Source of the DNA: Leifsonia williamsii
GTDB taxonomy: Bacteria; Actinomycetota; Actinomycetes; Actinomycetales; Microbacteriaceae
DNA: 64,000 nt
NCBI RefSeq assembly: GCF_030433685.1
Contig: NZ_JAROCF010000001.1
Location: 2,542,001-2,606,000 of the forward strand
Reading direction: 5' to 3'
The number at the start of each line of letters is the position of its first letter. Position 1 is the stretch's first letter. The notes beneath the pieces were generated by a model. That model saw only the letters and a list, made by a program, of their open reading frames with translations, was not told the DNA's origin and searched no databases. Positions 16,184 to 24,889 of this stretch are shown piece after piece. Both the position numbers and the translations under genes were made by a program.

Positions 16184-18495
16184 GCCGCTTCGCCCGGCTG
16201 CGCGCCGCCGCGGTCGACATCGGTTTCGCCCTCCTCGCCGTCGGCCTCGCAGGCTGGTCGTTCTGGCCGGTGTACCAGTCGCCGGAGTTCATCATCATGC
16301 TCGCGGGGGCGCTCGTCCTCGGCGCGGCCGTCGCCGTTGCCGCGGCGCTGTTCCGCTGGCCGAGCATCGTGGTCGCGGGACTGTTCGTGCTGGTCTTCCT
16401 CGCGGCCGGCGTGCAGCTCGCCGTGCCGAGCCTGGCCGCGGCCGGCGGCCTCCTGCCCACCGCGGACGGCTTCGTGACACTCGTGCAGGCGACCTGGCTG
16501 AGCTGGAAGCAGCTCGTCACCATCACCGTGCCGGTCGGCTCGTACCAGGCGCTGCTGGTGCCCGCCTTCCTGCTGACCCTCCTGGCCACGGTCGTCGCGG
16601 TCTCGACGGCGGTGCGGTCGAAGCGGCCGGAGCTCGCGGCGATCGTCCCCGTCGTACTGCTCGTGACCGGCGTGCTGTTCGGCTCGGCAGTGGCACCCGT
16701 GCCGATCGCCCTCGTGCTCGTGCTCGGCGCGGTGCTGGTGGTCTGGCTGATCCGCTTCCGCCTGCGCCGGCGCTCCGCCGCCATCCGCGCGCTCCGCGAG
16801 CAGAGCGGCATCCGCGTGGAGACGGCCCGCGAGCGGCGCTCGACGGTGCTGCTGACGGCAGCGGGCGCCACCGTCATGATGCTCGGCGCCGGGGCGGTCG
16901 GCATCGCGGCGGCAGCGCTCGCTCCGCCTCCCGGTGACAGACAGGTCGTCCGCACGGCCGTCGAGCAGCCGTTCGACCCGCGCGACCACCCGAGCCCGCT
17001 GAGCGGGTTCCGCCGCTACCTGCAGGAGCCGGTGTCCGACCGGCCGATGCTCAGCGTCACGGGCCTGACCGGCGACAGGAGGCTGCGGATCGCGACCCTG
17101 GACACGTACGACGGCGTGACGTACTCGGTCGGCAGCGGCGACGTGACGAGCGCCTCCGGCTCGTTCACCCGGCTGCCGTACCGGCTCGACCAGTCGGAGG
17201 TGCGCGGCACGAAGACGGAGCTCACGGTCACGATCCGCGGCTACCGCGGCCCGTGGGTGCCGGGGTCGGGGCAGCTGGAGCAGCTGTCGTTCCTCGGATC
17301 CGGGGGCGCCGCGCTCGACGACGCCTTCTACTACAACGACGTCACGGGGACCGGAGCGGTGACCACGGATCTCTCCGACGGCGACATCTACACCGCCGAC
17401 TCGGTGGTGAAGCCGCAGCTGACCGCCTCCCAGCTCGAGCGCGTCCAGCCGGGCTCCGCCGCCGTCCCGCGCCCGTCGGTCGTGCCGGACGAGCTGCAGT
17501 CGACCCTGCAGAAGTACACCGCGGGCATCACCGCGCCGGGCGCCCGGCTCGCCGCGGCGCTGAAGGGGCTGGCGGCCGACGGCTACATCAGCCACGGCGT
17601 CGGGCCCGACGAGCCCGCCAGCCGCTCCGGCCACGGCGCCGACCGCATCACCGAGCTGTTGACGGACGTGCCGATGCTGGGCGACCAGGAGCAGTACGCG
17701 GTCACGGCCGCGCTGATGGCGCGGCAGCTCGGCTTCCCTGCGCGCGTCGTCGTGGGTTTCGTGGCGCCGGGCGACGTGGCGGTGAACGGCCCAGTCACGT
17801 TCGTCGGCTCCGACATCTCCGCCTGGATCGAGGTGCAGACGACCACCGGCTGGGTCACCGTCGACCCGACCCCTCCCGAGCGGCCCGTGCCGCCGAAGCA
17901 GCCGGAGCAGCCGACCCAGATCTCCCGGCCGCAGACGAACGTGCAGCCCCCGATCGACGAGAACCCGCAGCGCAAGGACGAGCCACCGCAGTCGCAGGTC
18001 GACAGCGCCGACCAGAAGCCGCCGAACCCGGCGCTGGAGACGCTGCTCGGCATCCTCACGGCCGTCGGCTGGACGCTGCTGGTGCTGTGCGTGCTCGTCT
18101 CGCCGTTCCTCGCCGTCATCGCGGCCAAGTGGAGGCGGCGGTCGCTGCGCCGCTCCGCCCGCACCGCCTCCGAGCGCATCGTCGGGGGCTGGCGCGAGTT
18201 CGCGGACGCGGCGGTGGACCACGGCTACGACCCTCCGCCCTCGGCCACCCGGGTGGAGTTCGCCCAGACGATCGGCGGCGCCCGCGCCTCCGCCCTCGCC
18301 AAGGTCGCCGACCGCGCCGTGTTCAGCCCGATCGCGCCGACGCCCGAGGAGGCCGACACGGTCTGGAAGGCCGTCGACGACCTCCGCGCCCAGCTCGCGA
18401 AGCGCGACACGCGGTGGAAGCGGCTGCTCGCTGCCGTCTCCCTGCGTTCGCTCGGTTACCGTGGAGGAACACGGGAGAGGAAGGTCAGGCGATGA
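16180..18495 (+). CDS. Transglutaminase-like (TgpA-type) membrane protein, catalytic residues lost
   Basis: A 771-residue protein with a hydrophobic N-terminal region of several helices (about 10-260), a large outside domain with a transglutaminase core (about 480-570), a Pro/Gln-rich stretch, one more helix (about 625-650) and a cytoplasmic tail. In active relatives the core reads G-x-C-E-Q-[FY], then H-A-W, then VDPTP. Here it reads GDQEQYA (Gln503 at the Cys position), 'ISAWIEV' (Ser547 at the His position) and 'VTVDPTPPE' (Asp562 kept). Two of three catalytic residues are replaced, so it is probably a non-catalytic binding module. The frame is intact and the gene overlaps both neighbours, so it is not a decayed gene. 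Confidence 0.9.
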   Translation: MSRFARLRAAAVDIGFALLAVGLAGWSFWPVYQSPEFIIMLAGALVLGAAVAVAAALFRWPSIVVAGLFVLVFLAAGVQLAVPSLAAAGGLLPTADGFVTLVQATWLSWKQLVTITVPVGSYQALLVPAFLLTLLATVVAVSTAVRSKRPELAAIVPVVLLVTGVLFGSAVAPVPIALVLVLGAVLVVWLIRFRLRRRSAAIRALREQSGIRVETARERRSTVLLTAAGATVMMLGAGAVGIAAAALAPPPGDRQVVRTAVEQPFDPRDHPSPLSGFRRYLQEPVSDRPMLSVTGLTGDRRLRIATLDTYDGVTYSVGSGDVTSASGSFTRLPYRLDQSEVRGTKTELTVTIRGYRGPWVPGSGQLEQLSFLGSGGAALDDAFYYNDVTGTGAVTTDLSDGDIYTADSVVKPQLTASQLERVQPGSAAVPRPSVVPDELQSTLQKYTAGITAPGARLAAALKGLAADGYISHGVGPDEPASRSGHGADRITELLTDVPMLGDQEQYAVTAALMARQLGFPARVVVGFVAPGDVAVNGPVTFVGSDISAWIEVQTTTGWVTVDPTPPERPVPPKQPEQPTQISRPQTNVQPPIDENPQRKDEPPQSQVDSADQKPPNPALETLLGILTAVGWTLLVLCVLVSPFLAVIAAKWRRRSLRRSARTASERIVGGWREFADAAVDHGYDPPPSATRVEFAQTIGGARASALAKVADRAVFSPIAPTPEEADTVWKAVDDLRAQLAKRDTRWKRLLAAVSLRSLGYRGGTRERKVRR

Positions 18496-19100
18496 ACTGT
18501 CGGGTGTGCGGCGCTGAGCTGGCGGAAGGCACCCTGTTCTGCGGCAACTGCGGGAGCTCGGTCACGGCCTCCCGGGTGCGGCCGCCCGAGATCGCCGACC
18601 CGCGCCCCTCCGACACGTCGATCATCTCCGAGCGGCTGCCGTCCGTCGACGACCTCCCGCCTGCGCCCGCGGTCGCGGGGCGGTTCCCCGCTGCCGATGA
18701 CCTCGACGAGGACGGCCTGCCGCCGACGGAGGCCATCGTGCTGCCGCTCGAGGCGGCGCCGCCAGCACCGGCCGTCCGGCCGTTCACGCTGAGCTTCTCG
18801 ACCGGGGAGTCGGTGGAGGTCGTGGGCTCCGGCCTCGTCGGCCGCCGGCCGATCACGCAGCCGGGGGAGAGGGTCGACCAGCTCGTCGCCATCTCCGACC
18901 CGGCCCGGAGCGTCTCGAAGACCCACCTGGAGTTCGGCGTCGAGGCGGGCGAGCTGTGGATCTGCGACCGCTACTCCGGCAACGGCACCGTCGCCCACCC
19001 GCTCGGTGGCGTGGCCCGCCTGTGCGAGGCGGGCCGCCGCTACCGTGTGACGCGTGGGACCCGGGTGGAGATCGGTGACCAGTGGTTCGACGTCAGCTGA
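18492..19100 (+). CDS. Zinc-ribbon FHA domain protein, last gene of locus
   Basis: A 202-residue protein with an N-terminal zinc ribbon ('CRVCGAELAEG' and 'FCGNCGSS': two CxxC pairs, residues 3-22), an acidic, Pro-rich linker and a C-terminal FHA domain (about 105-195). FHA residues are intact: Gly-Arg in 'LVGRRP', Ser and His in 'SVSKTHLEF', Asn-Gly in 'YSGNGT'. It is cytoplasmic and expected to bind a phosphothreonine made by the locus kinase. The ATG overlaps the previous stop (ATGA) and GAGAGGAAGG lies just upstream. With the first gene, it places an FHA reader at each end of the locus. Confidence 0.92.
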   Translation: MNCRVCGAELAEGTLFCGNCGSSVTASRVRPPEIADPRPSDTSIISERLPSVDDLPPAPAVAGRFPAADDLDEDGLPPTEAIVLPLEAAPPAPAVRPFTLSFSTGESVEVVGSGLVGRRPITQPGERVDQLVAISDPARSVSKTHLEFGVEAGELWICDRYSGNGTVAHPLGGVARLCEAGRRYRVTRGTRVEIGDQWFDVS

Positions 19101-19137
19101 GCTTCGACGTCAGCTGACCGTCTCGGTCAGCTGAGCG
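19087..19137. repeat. Three 17-bp repeats across a convergent gene junction
   Basis: Units start at 19087, 19104 and 19121. The first two differ at one base (TTCGACGTCAGCTGAGC and TTCGACGTCAGCTGACC). The third keeps the self-complementary core TCAGCTGA, which therefore recurs at exactly 17-bp spacing (19093, 19110, 19127). The first unit is the end of the zinc-ribbon FHA gene and the third contains the ald stop. Confidence 0.9.
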
Positions 19138-20257
19138 CCCGCTCCGCCAGCGCGTCCGCGACCTCGACCGCCTCCAGCCCATGGGCCTCCGCCACGCCGG
19201 CGTTGGTCACGCGGCCGTCGTGCACGTTGAGCCCGAGGGCGAGCGACGCGTCGGCCGCCAGCGCCGCGTGCCAGCCGCGGTTGGCGATGGCGCGGGCGTA
19301 GGGCAGGGTGGCGTTGGTGAGCGCGTAGGTGGAGGTGTGCGGCACCGCGCCCGGCATGTTTGCGACGCAGTAGAACAGCGACTGGTGGACCGTGAAGGTC
19401 GGGTCGGCGTGCGTGGTCGGGTGCGAGTCGGCGAAGCAGCCGCCCTGGTCGACCGCGATGTCGACGAGGACGCTGCCCGGCTTCATGCGCGAGACGAGCT
19501 CGCTGCTGACCAGCTTCGGCGCCTTCGCCCCGGGCACGAGCACCGAGCCGATGACGAGGTCGGCGGCGACGACGGCCTTCTCGATCTCGAAGCTGTTGGA
19601 GGCGATGGTCTTGATGCGGCCGGCGTACAGCGCGTCGAGCTCGCGCAGCCGGGCGATGTTGGTGTCGAGCACGGTGACCTCGGCGCCGAGGCCGACCGCG
19701 ACGTGCGTGGCGTTCGTGCCGGCGACGCCGCCGCCGAGCACGGTCACGACGGCCGGGTGCGTGCCGGGGACGCCGGGCACCAGGAGGCCGGGGCCGCCGT
19801 TGGGCTTGAGCATCGTGTTCGCCCCGACGATGGGCGACAGCCGCCCGGCGACCTCGCTCATGGGGGCGAGCAGGGGGAGGCTGCGGTTCGGCAGCTGCAC
19901 CGTCTCGTACGCGATCGCGGTGACCCGGCTCTCGACCAGCGCGCGGGTCAGCGCCTCGTCGGCGGCGAGGTGGAGGTACGTGAACAGGACGAGCCCCTCG
20001 CGGAAGTAGCCGTATTCGCTCTCGATCGGCTCCTTCACCTTGAGGATCAGGTCGGCCGCCTCCCAGGTGCTCGCGGCGTCGGGGAGGATCGTCGCGCCCG
20101 CGTCCGCGTACAGCTGGTCCGGGATGGAGGAGCCGACGCCCGCGCCCGTCTCCACGAACACCTCGTGCCCGTTGCCGACCAGATCGTGGACGCCCGCGGG
20201 GGTGATCGCCACCCGGAACTCGTTGTTCTTGATCTCGCGGGGGATCGCGACCTTCAT
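19127..20257 (-). CDS. ald: Alanine dehydrogenase
   Basis: A 376-residue NAD-dependent L-alanine dehydrogenase, interconverting alanine with pyruvate and ammonia in the cytoplasm. It begins '[20 protein letters not shown]', has the substrate-site Lys of '[10 protein letters not shown]', the His in '[12 protein letters not shown]', and the Rossmann motif '[15 protein letters not shown]'. ATG at 20257 was chosen because it matches the family start and has GGAAGGA upstream. An in-frame extension would add 32 unrelated residues. The gene regenerates pyruvate from the alanine that pyruvate-dependent aminotransferases in the window would form. An inverted repeat upstream resembles a site for an Lrp/AldR regulator. 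Confidence 0.97.
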   Translation of the reverse strand: MKVAIPREIKNNEFRVAITPAGVHDLVGNGHEVFVETGAGVGSSIPDQLYADAGATILPDAASTWEAADLILKVKEPIESEYGYFREGLVLFTYLHLAADEALTRALVESRVTAIAYETVQLPNRSLPLLAPMSEVAGRLSPIVGANTMLKPNGGPGLLVPGVPGTHPAVVTVLGGGVAGTNATHVAVGLGAEVTVLDTNIARLRELDALYAGRIKTIASNSFEIEKAVVAADLVIGSVLVPGAKAPKLVSSELVSRMKPGSVLVDIAVDQGGCFADSHPTTHADPTFTVHQSLFYCVANMPGAVPHTSTYALTNATLPYARAIANRGWHAALAADASLALGLNVHDGRVTNAGVAEAHGLEAVEVADALAERALS

Positions 20258-20613
20258 GGGGTTCCTTCCACTCGAGGGGATTCGGCTCCACCCTAGCGAC
20301 GTTGACGGACGATTTCGATAGTCCTGTCCATACTCTTCTGCTGAATCCGTCATGTCGATGGGGGTGGAGGGCGGATTCGGTCAGTCCGCCCGGTCCGGCG
20401 GTGATCCCGAGACGGACGGGTGCGGTTTCGCGCCCGAATCGAGCGATCCGGCACGGATTTCGTAAAGATCATGTTTCAAGATGGACGATCTGCCCTCGAT
20501 CTGGTGCGAATACCGAAGCGGTGTGCCAGGATCGACCCACCGCGACGGCACGCCGATGTGCGTCGGCGGAGCGTCGCCCGTGGTCCGTGTTCGATCCCCG
20601 AAGGAGCACCCCC
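20258..20613. other. 356-bp divergent intergenic region between ald and potD
   Basis: No gene is supported here. It holds the ald promoter region (TAGGGT on the minus strand near 20290-20296), an operator-like repeat at 20307-20324, a relatively A/T-rich patch around 20458-20486 that probably holds the potD promoter, and the AAGGAG ribosome site of potD at 20601-20606. No riboswitch-like folding pattern was recognised. Confidence 0.6.
20307..20324. promoter_or_regulatory. Candidate ald operator
   Basis: GGACGATTTCGATAGTCC is an 18-bp near-palindrome 50 bp upstream of the ald start. Lrp-type regulators (AldR in mycobacteria) control ald through sites of this kind of placement. The identity of the regulator here is inferred. 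Confidence 0.4.
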
Positions 20614-21828
20614 GTGAAGCCCAGGCCCCTCCCGCAAGACCCGATGGTCCGCCGCCTCGTGCTGGCCGCGCAGCAGTCGCAGCTCACGCGTCGCGGACTC
20701 CTCGCCGGCGCCACGGCCGGCGCCGCCGCCCTGGCCCTGGCTGCCTGTTCGACCGGGGGAGCCGGCAGCAAGCCGACCGCGGCCAAGGACCAGTCCGCGA
20801 CCGACAAGACGATGACCTGGGCGAACTGGCAGGCGTACCTCGACCAGGACGACTCGGGCGGCTACCCGACGCTCGAGGCGTTCGAGAAGCAGTCGGGCAT
20901 CAAGGTCAAGTACGACGTCGCCGTCGACGACAACAACACCTACTACGCCAAGGTCAAGGATCAGCTGGCGCTCGGCAAGGACATCGGCGCCGACACCGTC
21001 TGCCTCACCGACTGGATGGTCGCCCGGTGGATCCGCCTCGGCTACGTGCAGGAGTTCGACGCCGACGCCATCCCGAACAAGAAGAACCTCGTCTCGAACC
21101 TGGTCGACGTCGACTTCGACAAGGGCCGCAAGAAGTCCCTGCCGTGGCAGAGCGGCTTCGCCGGCATCTGTTGGAACAAGTCCAAGCTCCCGAACGGCCT
21201 GAAGTCGGTCGACGACCTCTGGAAGCCGGAGCTGAAGGGCAAGGTCGGCGTGCTCAGCGAGATGCGCGACACGATGGGGCTGATCCTGCTGCAGCAGGGC
21301 GTCGACATCTCGGGCGACTTCTCCGACGCCGACTTCGACAAGGGCATCGAGAAGCTGACCAAGGAGGTGAGCGACGGCCAGATCCGCAACATCAAGGGCA
21401 ACTCGTACCTCAACGACCTGAAGTCGGGCGACACCCTCGCGGCCATCTGCTGGTCGGGCGACATCACGCAGCTCAACGCCGAGGCGGGCGACAACTGGCA
21501 GTTCGCGCTCCCGGAGGCCGGCGGCACCCTGTGGAGCGACAACTTCCTGATCCCGATCGGGTCGACCCGCAAGGCCAACGCCGAGAAGCTGATCGACTAC
21601 TACTACCAGCCCGAGGTCGCCGCGGAGGTCGCGGCCTGGGTCAACTACATCACCCCGGTGCAGGGCGCGAAGGAGGCGGCGACGAAGATCGACCCGTCTC
21701 TCGCGGACAACCAGCTGATCTTCCCGGACGACGAGACGCTGTCGAAGGCGCACGTGTTCCGCACCCTCACCCCGGCGGAGGAGCAGAAGTACCAGGCCGC
21801 CTTCCAGAAGGTCATCCTGGGGGCCTGA
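20614..21828 (+). CDS. potD: Spermidine/putrescine ABC importer, substrate-binding lipoprotein
   Basis: A 404-residue PotD-like protein. The N-terminus carries a twin-arginine lipoprotein signal: RR at 26-27, a hydrophobic stretch, and lipobox 'LAAC' with Cys45. It continues 'MTWANWQAYLDQDDSGGYPTLEAFEKQSGIKVKYDV', as in the polyamine-binding family. GTG at 20614 was selected for the AAGGAG seven bases upstream. It is anchored outside the membrane and delivers substrate to PotBC. The four pot genes overlap by one or four bases. Polyamine specificity is inferred from the family and the neighbouring amine catabolism genes. Confidence 0.9.
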   Translation: MKPRPLPQDPMVRRLVLAAQQSQLTRRGLLAGATAGAAALALAACSTGGAGSKPTAAKDQSATDKTMTWANWQAYLDQDDSGGYPTLEAFEKQSGIKVKYDVAVDDNNTYYAKVKDQLALGKDIGADTVCLTDWMVARWIRLGYVQEFDADAIPNKKNLVSNLVDVDFDKGRKKSLPWQSGFAGICWNKSKLPNGLKSVDDLWKPELKGKVGVLSEMRDTMGLILLQQGVDISGDFSDADFDKGIEKLTKEVSDGQIRNIKGNSYLNDLKSGDTLAAICWSGDITQLNAEAGDNWQFALPEAGGTLWSDNFLIPIGSTRKANAEKLIDYYYQPEVAAEVAAWVNYITPVQGAKEAATKIDPSLADNQLIFPDDETLSKAHVFRTLTPAEEQKYQAAFQKVILGA

Positions 21829-23027
21829 TGCCGAAGGGAGTCTTCGCCGAGTCCGGCGCCGACCTGCAGCTGGCCGGCATCACCAAGCGCTTCCCTGGCT
21901 TCACCGCCATCGAGGACCTGAACCTCACCATCCCCGCCGGGTCGTTCTTCGCCCTCCTCGGGCCGAGCGGCTGCGGCAAGACCACGACCCTGCGGCTGGT
22001 GGCCGGCTTGGAGGAGCCGACCGCCGGGCAGGTGCTCATCGGCGGCAAGGACGTCACCAAGACCAAGCCGTTCCAGCGGCCGGTGAACACGGTGTTCCAG
22101 AGCTACGCGCTCTTCCCGCACATGACCATCCTCGAGAACGTCGCGTTCGGCCTCCGCCGCCGCCGCATCTCCGACCCCGTCGCGAAGGCGCACGAAGCGC
22201 TCCGGCTGGTCGAGCTCGATCATCTTGCCGCCCGGCGCCCTGCGCAGCTCTCCGGCGGCCAGCAGCAGCGCGTGGCGCTCGCCCGTGCGGTCGTCAACCG
22301 GCCCGCCCTGCTGCTGCTCGACGAGCCGCTCGGCGCGCTCGACCTCAAGCTGCGGCGGCAGATGCAGCTGGAGCTGAAGGCCATCCAGACGGAGGTCGGC
22401 CTCACCTTCGTGCACGTCACGCACGACCAGGAGGAGGCCATGACCATGGCCGACACGGTCGCGGTCATGAACAAGGGCCGGATCGAGCAGATGGGCGCGC
22501 CGGAGGTGCTGTACGAGCTGCCGTCGACGGTGTTCGTCGCGAACTTCCTCGGCCAGTCCAACCTGTTCGCCGGGCCGGTGGTCGAGACCTCGACGGCGAC
22601 GCTCGGCATCGAGGTCGCCGGCGCACGCATCCAGGTGCCGCGATCGCGGGCGCAGCGCGAGACCGGAATGGTGACGGTGGGCGTCCGGCCCGAGAAGCTG
22701 ACCCTCCACGCCACCCCCGAGACCATCCCGCCCGGTGCCAACCGGCTCGGCCCCGGCCGCGTCACCGACGTATCGTTCAGCGGGGTGAGCACGCAGTATC
22801 TGGTCGACATCCCGGGCGCCGGAACGATCGTCGTCTTCGCGCAGAACCTGACCAGCGGTCCGGTCGCGGGGCTGGGCGCGAGCGTCTGGGTGGCGTGGGA
22901 GGCCGACCACACCTTCGTTCTCGCCGACCAGCCTCCCGCCGACGGCCGCTTCGTGGACGACGCCGACACGCAGGCCATCGCCGCCCAGGCGCGGGAGCGG
23001 ATGCTCAACGAGCTCGAGGGGGCGTAA
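21828..23027 (+). CDS. potA: Spermidine/putrescine ABC importer, ATPase
   Basis: A 399-residue ABC ATPase with Walker A 'GPSGCGKTT', Q-loop, signature 'LSGGQQQRVALARAVV', Walker B 'LLLLDEPLGALDLKLR' and a C-terminal TOBE domain (about 280-360), the organisation of PotA. ATG at 21828 overlaps the potD stop by one base (TGATG), so translation is coupled. It energises import through PotB and PotC. Confidence 0.93.
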   Translation: MPKGVFAESGADLQLAGITKRFPGFTAIEDLNLTIPAGSFFALLGPSGCGKTTTLRLVAGLEEPTAGQVLIGGKDVTKTKPFQRPVNTVFQSYALFPHMTILENVAFGLRRRRISDPVAKAHEALRLVELDHLAARRPAQLSGGQQQRVALARAVVNRPALLLLDEPLGALDLKLRRQMQLELKAIQTEVGLTFVHVTHDQEEAMTMADTVAVMNKGRIEQMGAPEVLYELPSTVFVANFLGQSNLFAGPVVETSTATLGIEVAGARIQVPRSRAQRETGMVTVGVRPEKLTLHATPETIPPGANRLGPGRVTDVSFSGVSTQYLVDIPGAGTIVVFAQNLTSGPVAGLGASVWVAWEADHTFVLADQPPADGRFVDDADTQAIAAQARERMLNELEGA

Positions 23028-23950
23028 TGGCCATCGCCGCCTTCACGGGGAGCGCGCCCCCGGCGCAGGACCAGGAGCCGGCGGTCCGGCGGCGCAGCGG
23101 CATCGCGCTGGTGCTGCTGCTCCCGGGTGTGCTGTACCTCGTCCTGTTCTTCCTCACGCCGCTGATCTCGCTCATCATCACGTCGTTCCAGGCGCCGGTG
23201 CTCGACGGCGATATCGGGCAGTACCAGACGGCGTTCCAGTGGTCGAACTACACCGACTCGATCTCCGAGTACTGGCCGCAGATCCTCCGGTCGTTCGTCT
23301 ACGCGCTGATCGCGACGGCGGCCGCCCTGGTGATCAGCTACCCGCTGGCGTACTTCATCGGCGTGAAGATGCGCGGCCGGCCGGTGCTGCAGAACCTGCT
23401 GATGACGCTGGTCATCGCGCCGTTCTTCATCAGCTTCCTGCTCCGGACGCTGGCGTGGAAGGCCATCCTCAGCGACGACGCCTGGGTCGCCAGCACCCTC
23501 AAGGGGCTGTCGATCCTCCCTCCGGACGCCCACATCACCGGGACGCCGTTCTCGGTGATCTTCGGCCTCACCTACAACTTCATCCCGTTCATGACGCTGC
23601 CGCTGTACGCGACGCTGGAGCGGCTCGACACCCGGCTGCTGGAGGCGGGGCAGGACCTGTACGCGAGCAACTGGACCACCTTCCGCAAGGTCACCGTGCC
23701 GCTGTCGATGCCGGGCATCGTGTCGGGGACGCTGCTCACCTTCATCCCCGCCGCCGGCGACTACATCAACGCCTCGCAGGACTTCCTCGGCGCCGCGGAC
23801 ACCTCGATGATGGGCAACGTCATCGAGAGCAACTTCCTGGTGCTGCAGAACTACCCGACGGCCGCCTCCATGTCGGTGATCCTGATGGCCGTCATCCTCG
23901 TCATCGTCGGCGTCTACGTGCGCAGGAGCGGAACGGAGGACCTGCTGTGA
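23027..23950 (+). CDS. potB: Spermidine/putrescine ABC importer, permease B
   Basis: A 307-residue inner-membrane permease with about six helices and the EAA loop 'LLEAGQDLYASNWTTFRKVTVPLSMPGI', which docks the ATPase. ATG at 23027 shares a base with the potA stop (TAATG). It pairs with potC, whose start overlaps its end. Confidence 0.93.
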   Translation: MAIAAFTGSAPPAQDQEPAVRRRSGIALVLLLPGVLYLVLFFLTPLISLIITSFQAPVLDGDIGQYQTAFQWSNYTDSISEYWPQILRSFVYALIATAAALVISYPLAYFIGVKMRGRPVLQNLLMTLVIAPFFISFLLRTLAWKAILSDDAWVASTLKGLSILPPDAHITGTPFSVIFGLTYNFIPFMTLPLYATLERLDTRLLEAGQDLYASNWTTFRKVTVPLSMPGIVSGTLLTFIPAAGDYINASQDFLGAADTSMMGNVIESNFLVLQNYPTAASMSVILMAVILVIVGVYVRRSGTEDLL

Positions 23951-24822
23951 CCACCGACACCACCTCGAACATCGTCCGGCCGAGCGAGATCACGCCCGCT
24001 CCGGTGCCCGCGCGCCCCGCCCGGTTCCGGTTCAAGGGGCTCGGCCTCGGCGTGTACGCGTTCCTGGCGCTGGCCTTCCTGCTGATCCCGATCGTCTACA
24101 CGTTCGTGTTCTCGTTCAACGACGCGATCAAGAACAACATCGCCTGGCGCGGGTTCACCTTCCGCAACTGGACGAACGTCTGCGACGCCGCCGGCATCTG
24201 CGACGCCTTCATGGCGAGCATCATCATCGGCCTGATCTCGACGGTCGTGGCCACGGTACTCGGGACCATGATCGCGCTGGCGCTGATGCGCTACCGGTTC
24301 CGGTTCCGGTCGCAGACCAGCCTGCTGCTGTTCCTGCCGATGGCGAGCCCGGAGGTCGTGCTCGGCGCCGGCCTCGCCGCCCAGTTCCTGAGCCTCGGCG
24401 TCAACAAGGGCTTCGGCACGATCATCATCGCGCACGTGATGTTCTGCATCAGCTTCGTCGTGGTGACGGTGAAGGCTCGCGTCGCCTCGCTCGACCCGGC
24501 GCTGGAGGAGGCGGGGCGCGACCTCTACGGCTCGCCGATCGCGGTGTTCTGGCGGATCACGTTCCCGCTGCTGCTGCCCGGCATCCTGTCGGCGGCGCTG
24601 CTGTCGTTCTCACTGAGCTTCGACGACTTCATCATCACGAACTTCAACGCCGGAGCGGTGACGACGTTCCCGATGTACATCTACATCGCGGCGTCGCGCG
24701 GCATCCCGGCGCAGGCCAACGTGATCGCGAGCGCCGTCTTCATCATCACGATCCTGGTGGTGCTGATCGCCCAGCTGACGGCGGCCGCCCGCGCCAAGCG
24801 CCTGGCGCGGACGACCGCCTAA
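23947..24822 (+). CDS. potC: Spermidine/putrescine ABC importer, permease C
   Basis: A 291-residue permease with six predicted helices and the EAA loop 'LEEAGRDLYGSPIAVFWRITFPLLLPGI'. The GTG start overlaps the potB stop (GTGA). It completes the PotABCD importer. A long hairpin follows the stop codon. Confidence 0.93.
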   Translation: MTTDTTSNIVRPSEITPAPVPARPARFRFKGLGLGVYAFLALAFLLIPIVYTFVFSFNDAIKNNIAWRGFTFRNWTNVCDAAGICDAFMASIIIGLISTVVATVLGTMIALALMRYRFRFRSQTSLLLFLPMASPEVVLGAGLAAQFLSLGVNKGFGTIIIAHVMFCISFVVVTVKARVASLDPALEEAGRDLYGSPIAVFWRITFPLLLPGILSAALLSFSLSFDDFIITNFNAGAVTTFPMYIYIAASRGIPAQANVIASAVFIITILVVLIAQLTAAARAKRLARTTA

Positions 24823-24829
24823 CACGACG

Positions 24830-24884
24830 GAGAGGTCCCGACTCGCCGTCCGAGCATGTGCCCGGCGGCGAGTCGGGACCTCTC
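24830..24884. terminator. Bidirectional hairpin terminator between potC and asparaginase
   Basis: A perfect 19-bp stem (24830-24848 with 24866-24884) closes a 17-nt loop between two convergent genes. No long T-run follows, so it may act as a bidirectional or factor-assisted terminator. The core CGGCGAGTCG recurs in the hairpin at 27822. Confidence 0.8.
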
Positions 24885-24889
24885 TGCGT

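Noticed and set aside
16180..18495. Active transglutaminase annotation
   Set aside because: Catalytic Cys and His positions hold Gln and Ser; only the Asp remains.
20258..20613. Riboswitch or small RNA in the ald-potD gap
   Set aside because: No conserved pairing pattern or known riboswitch core could be recognised.
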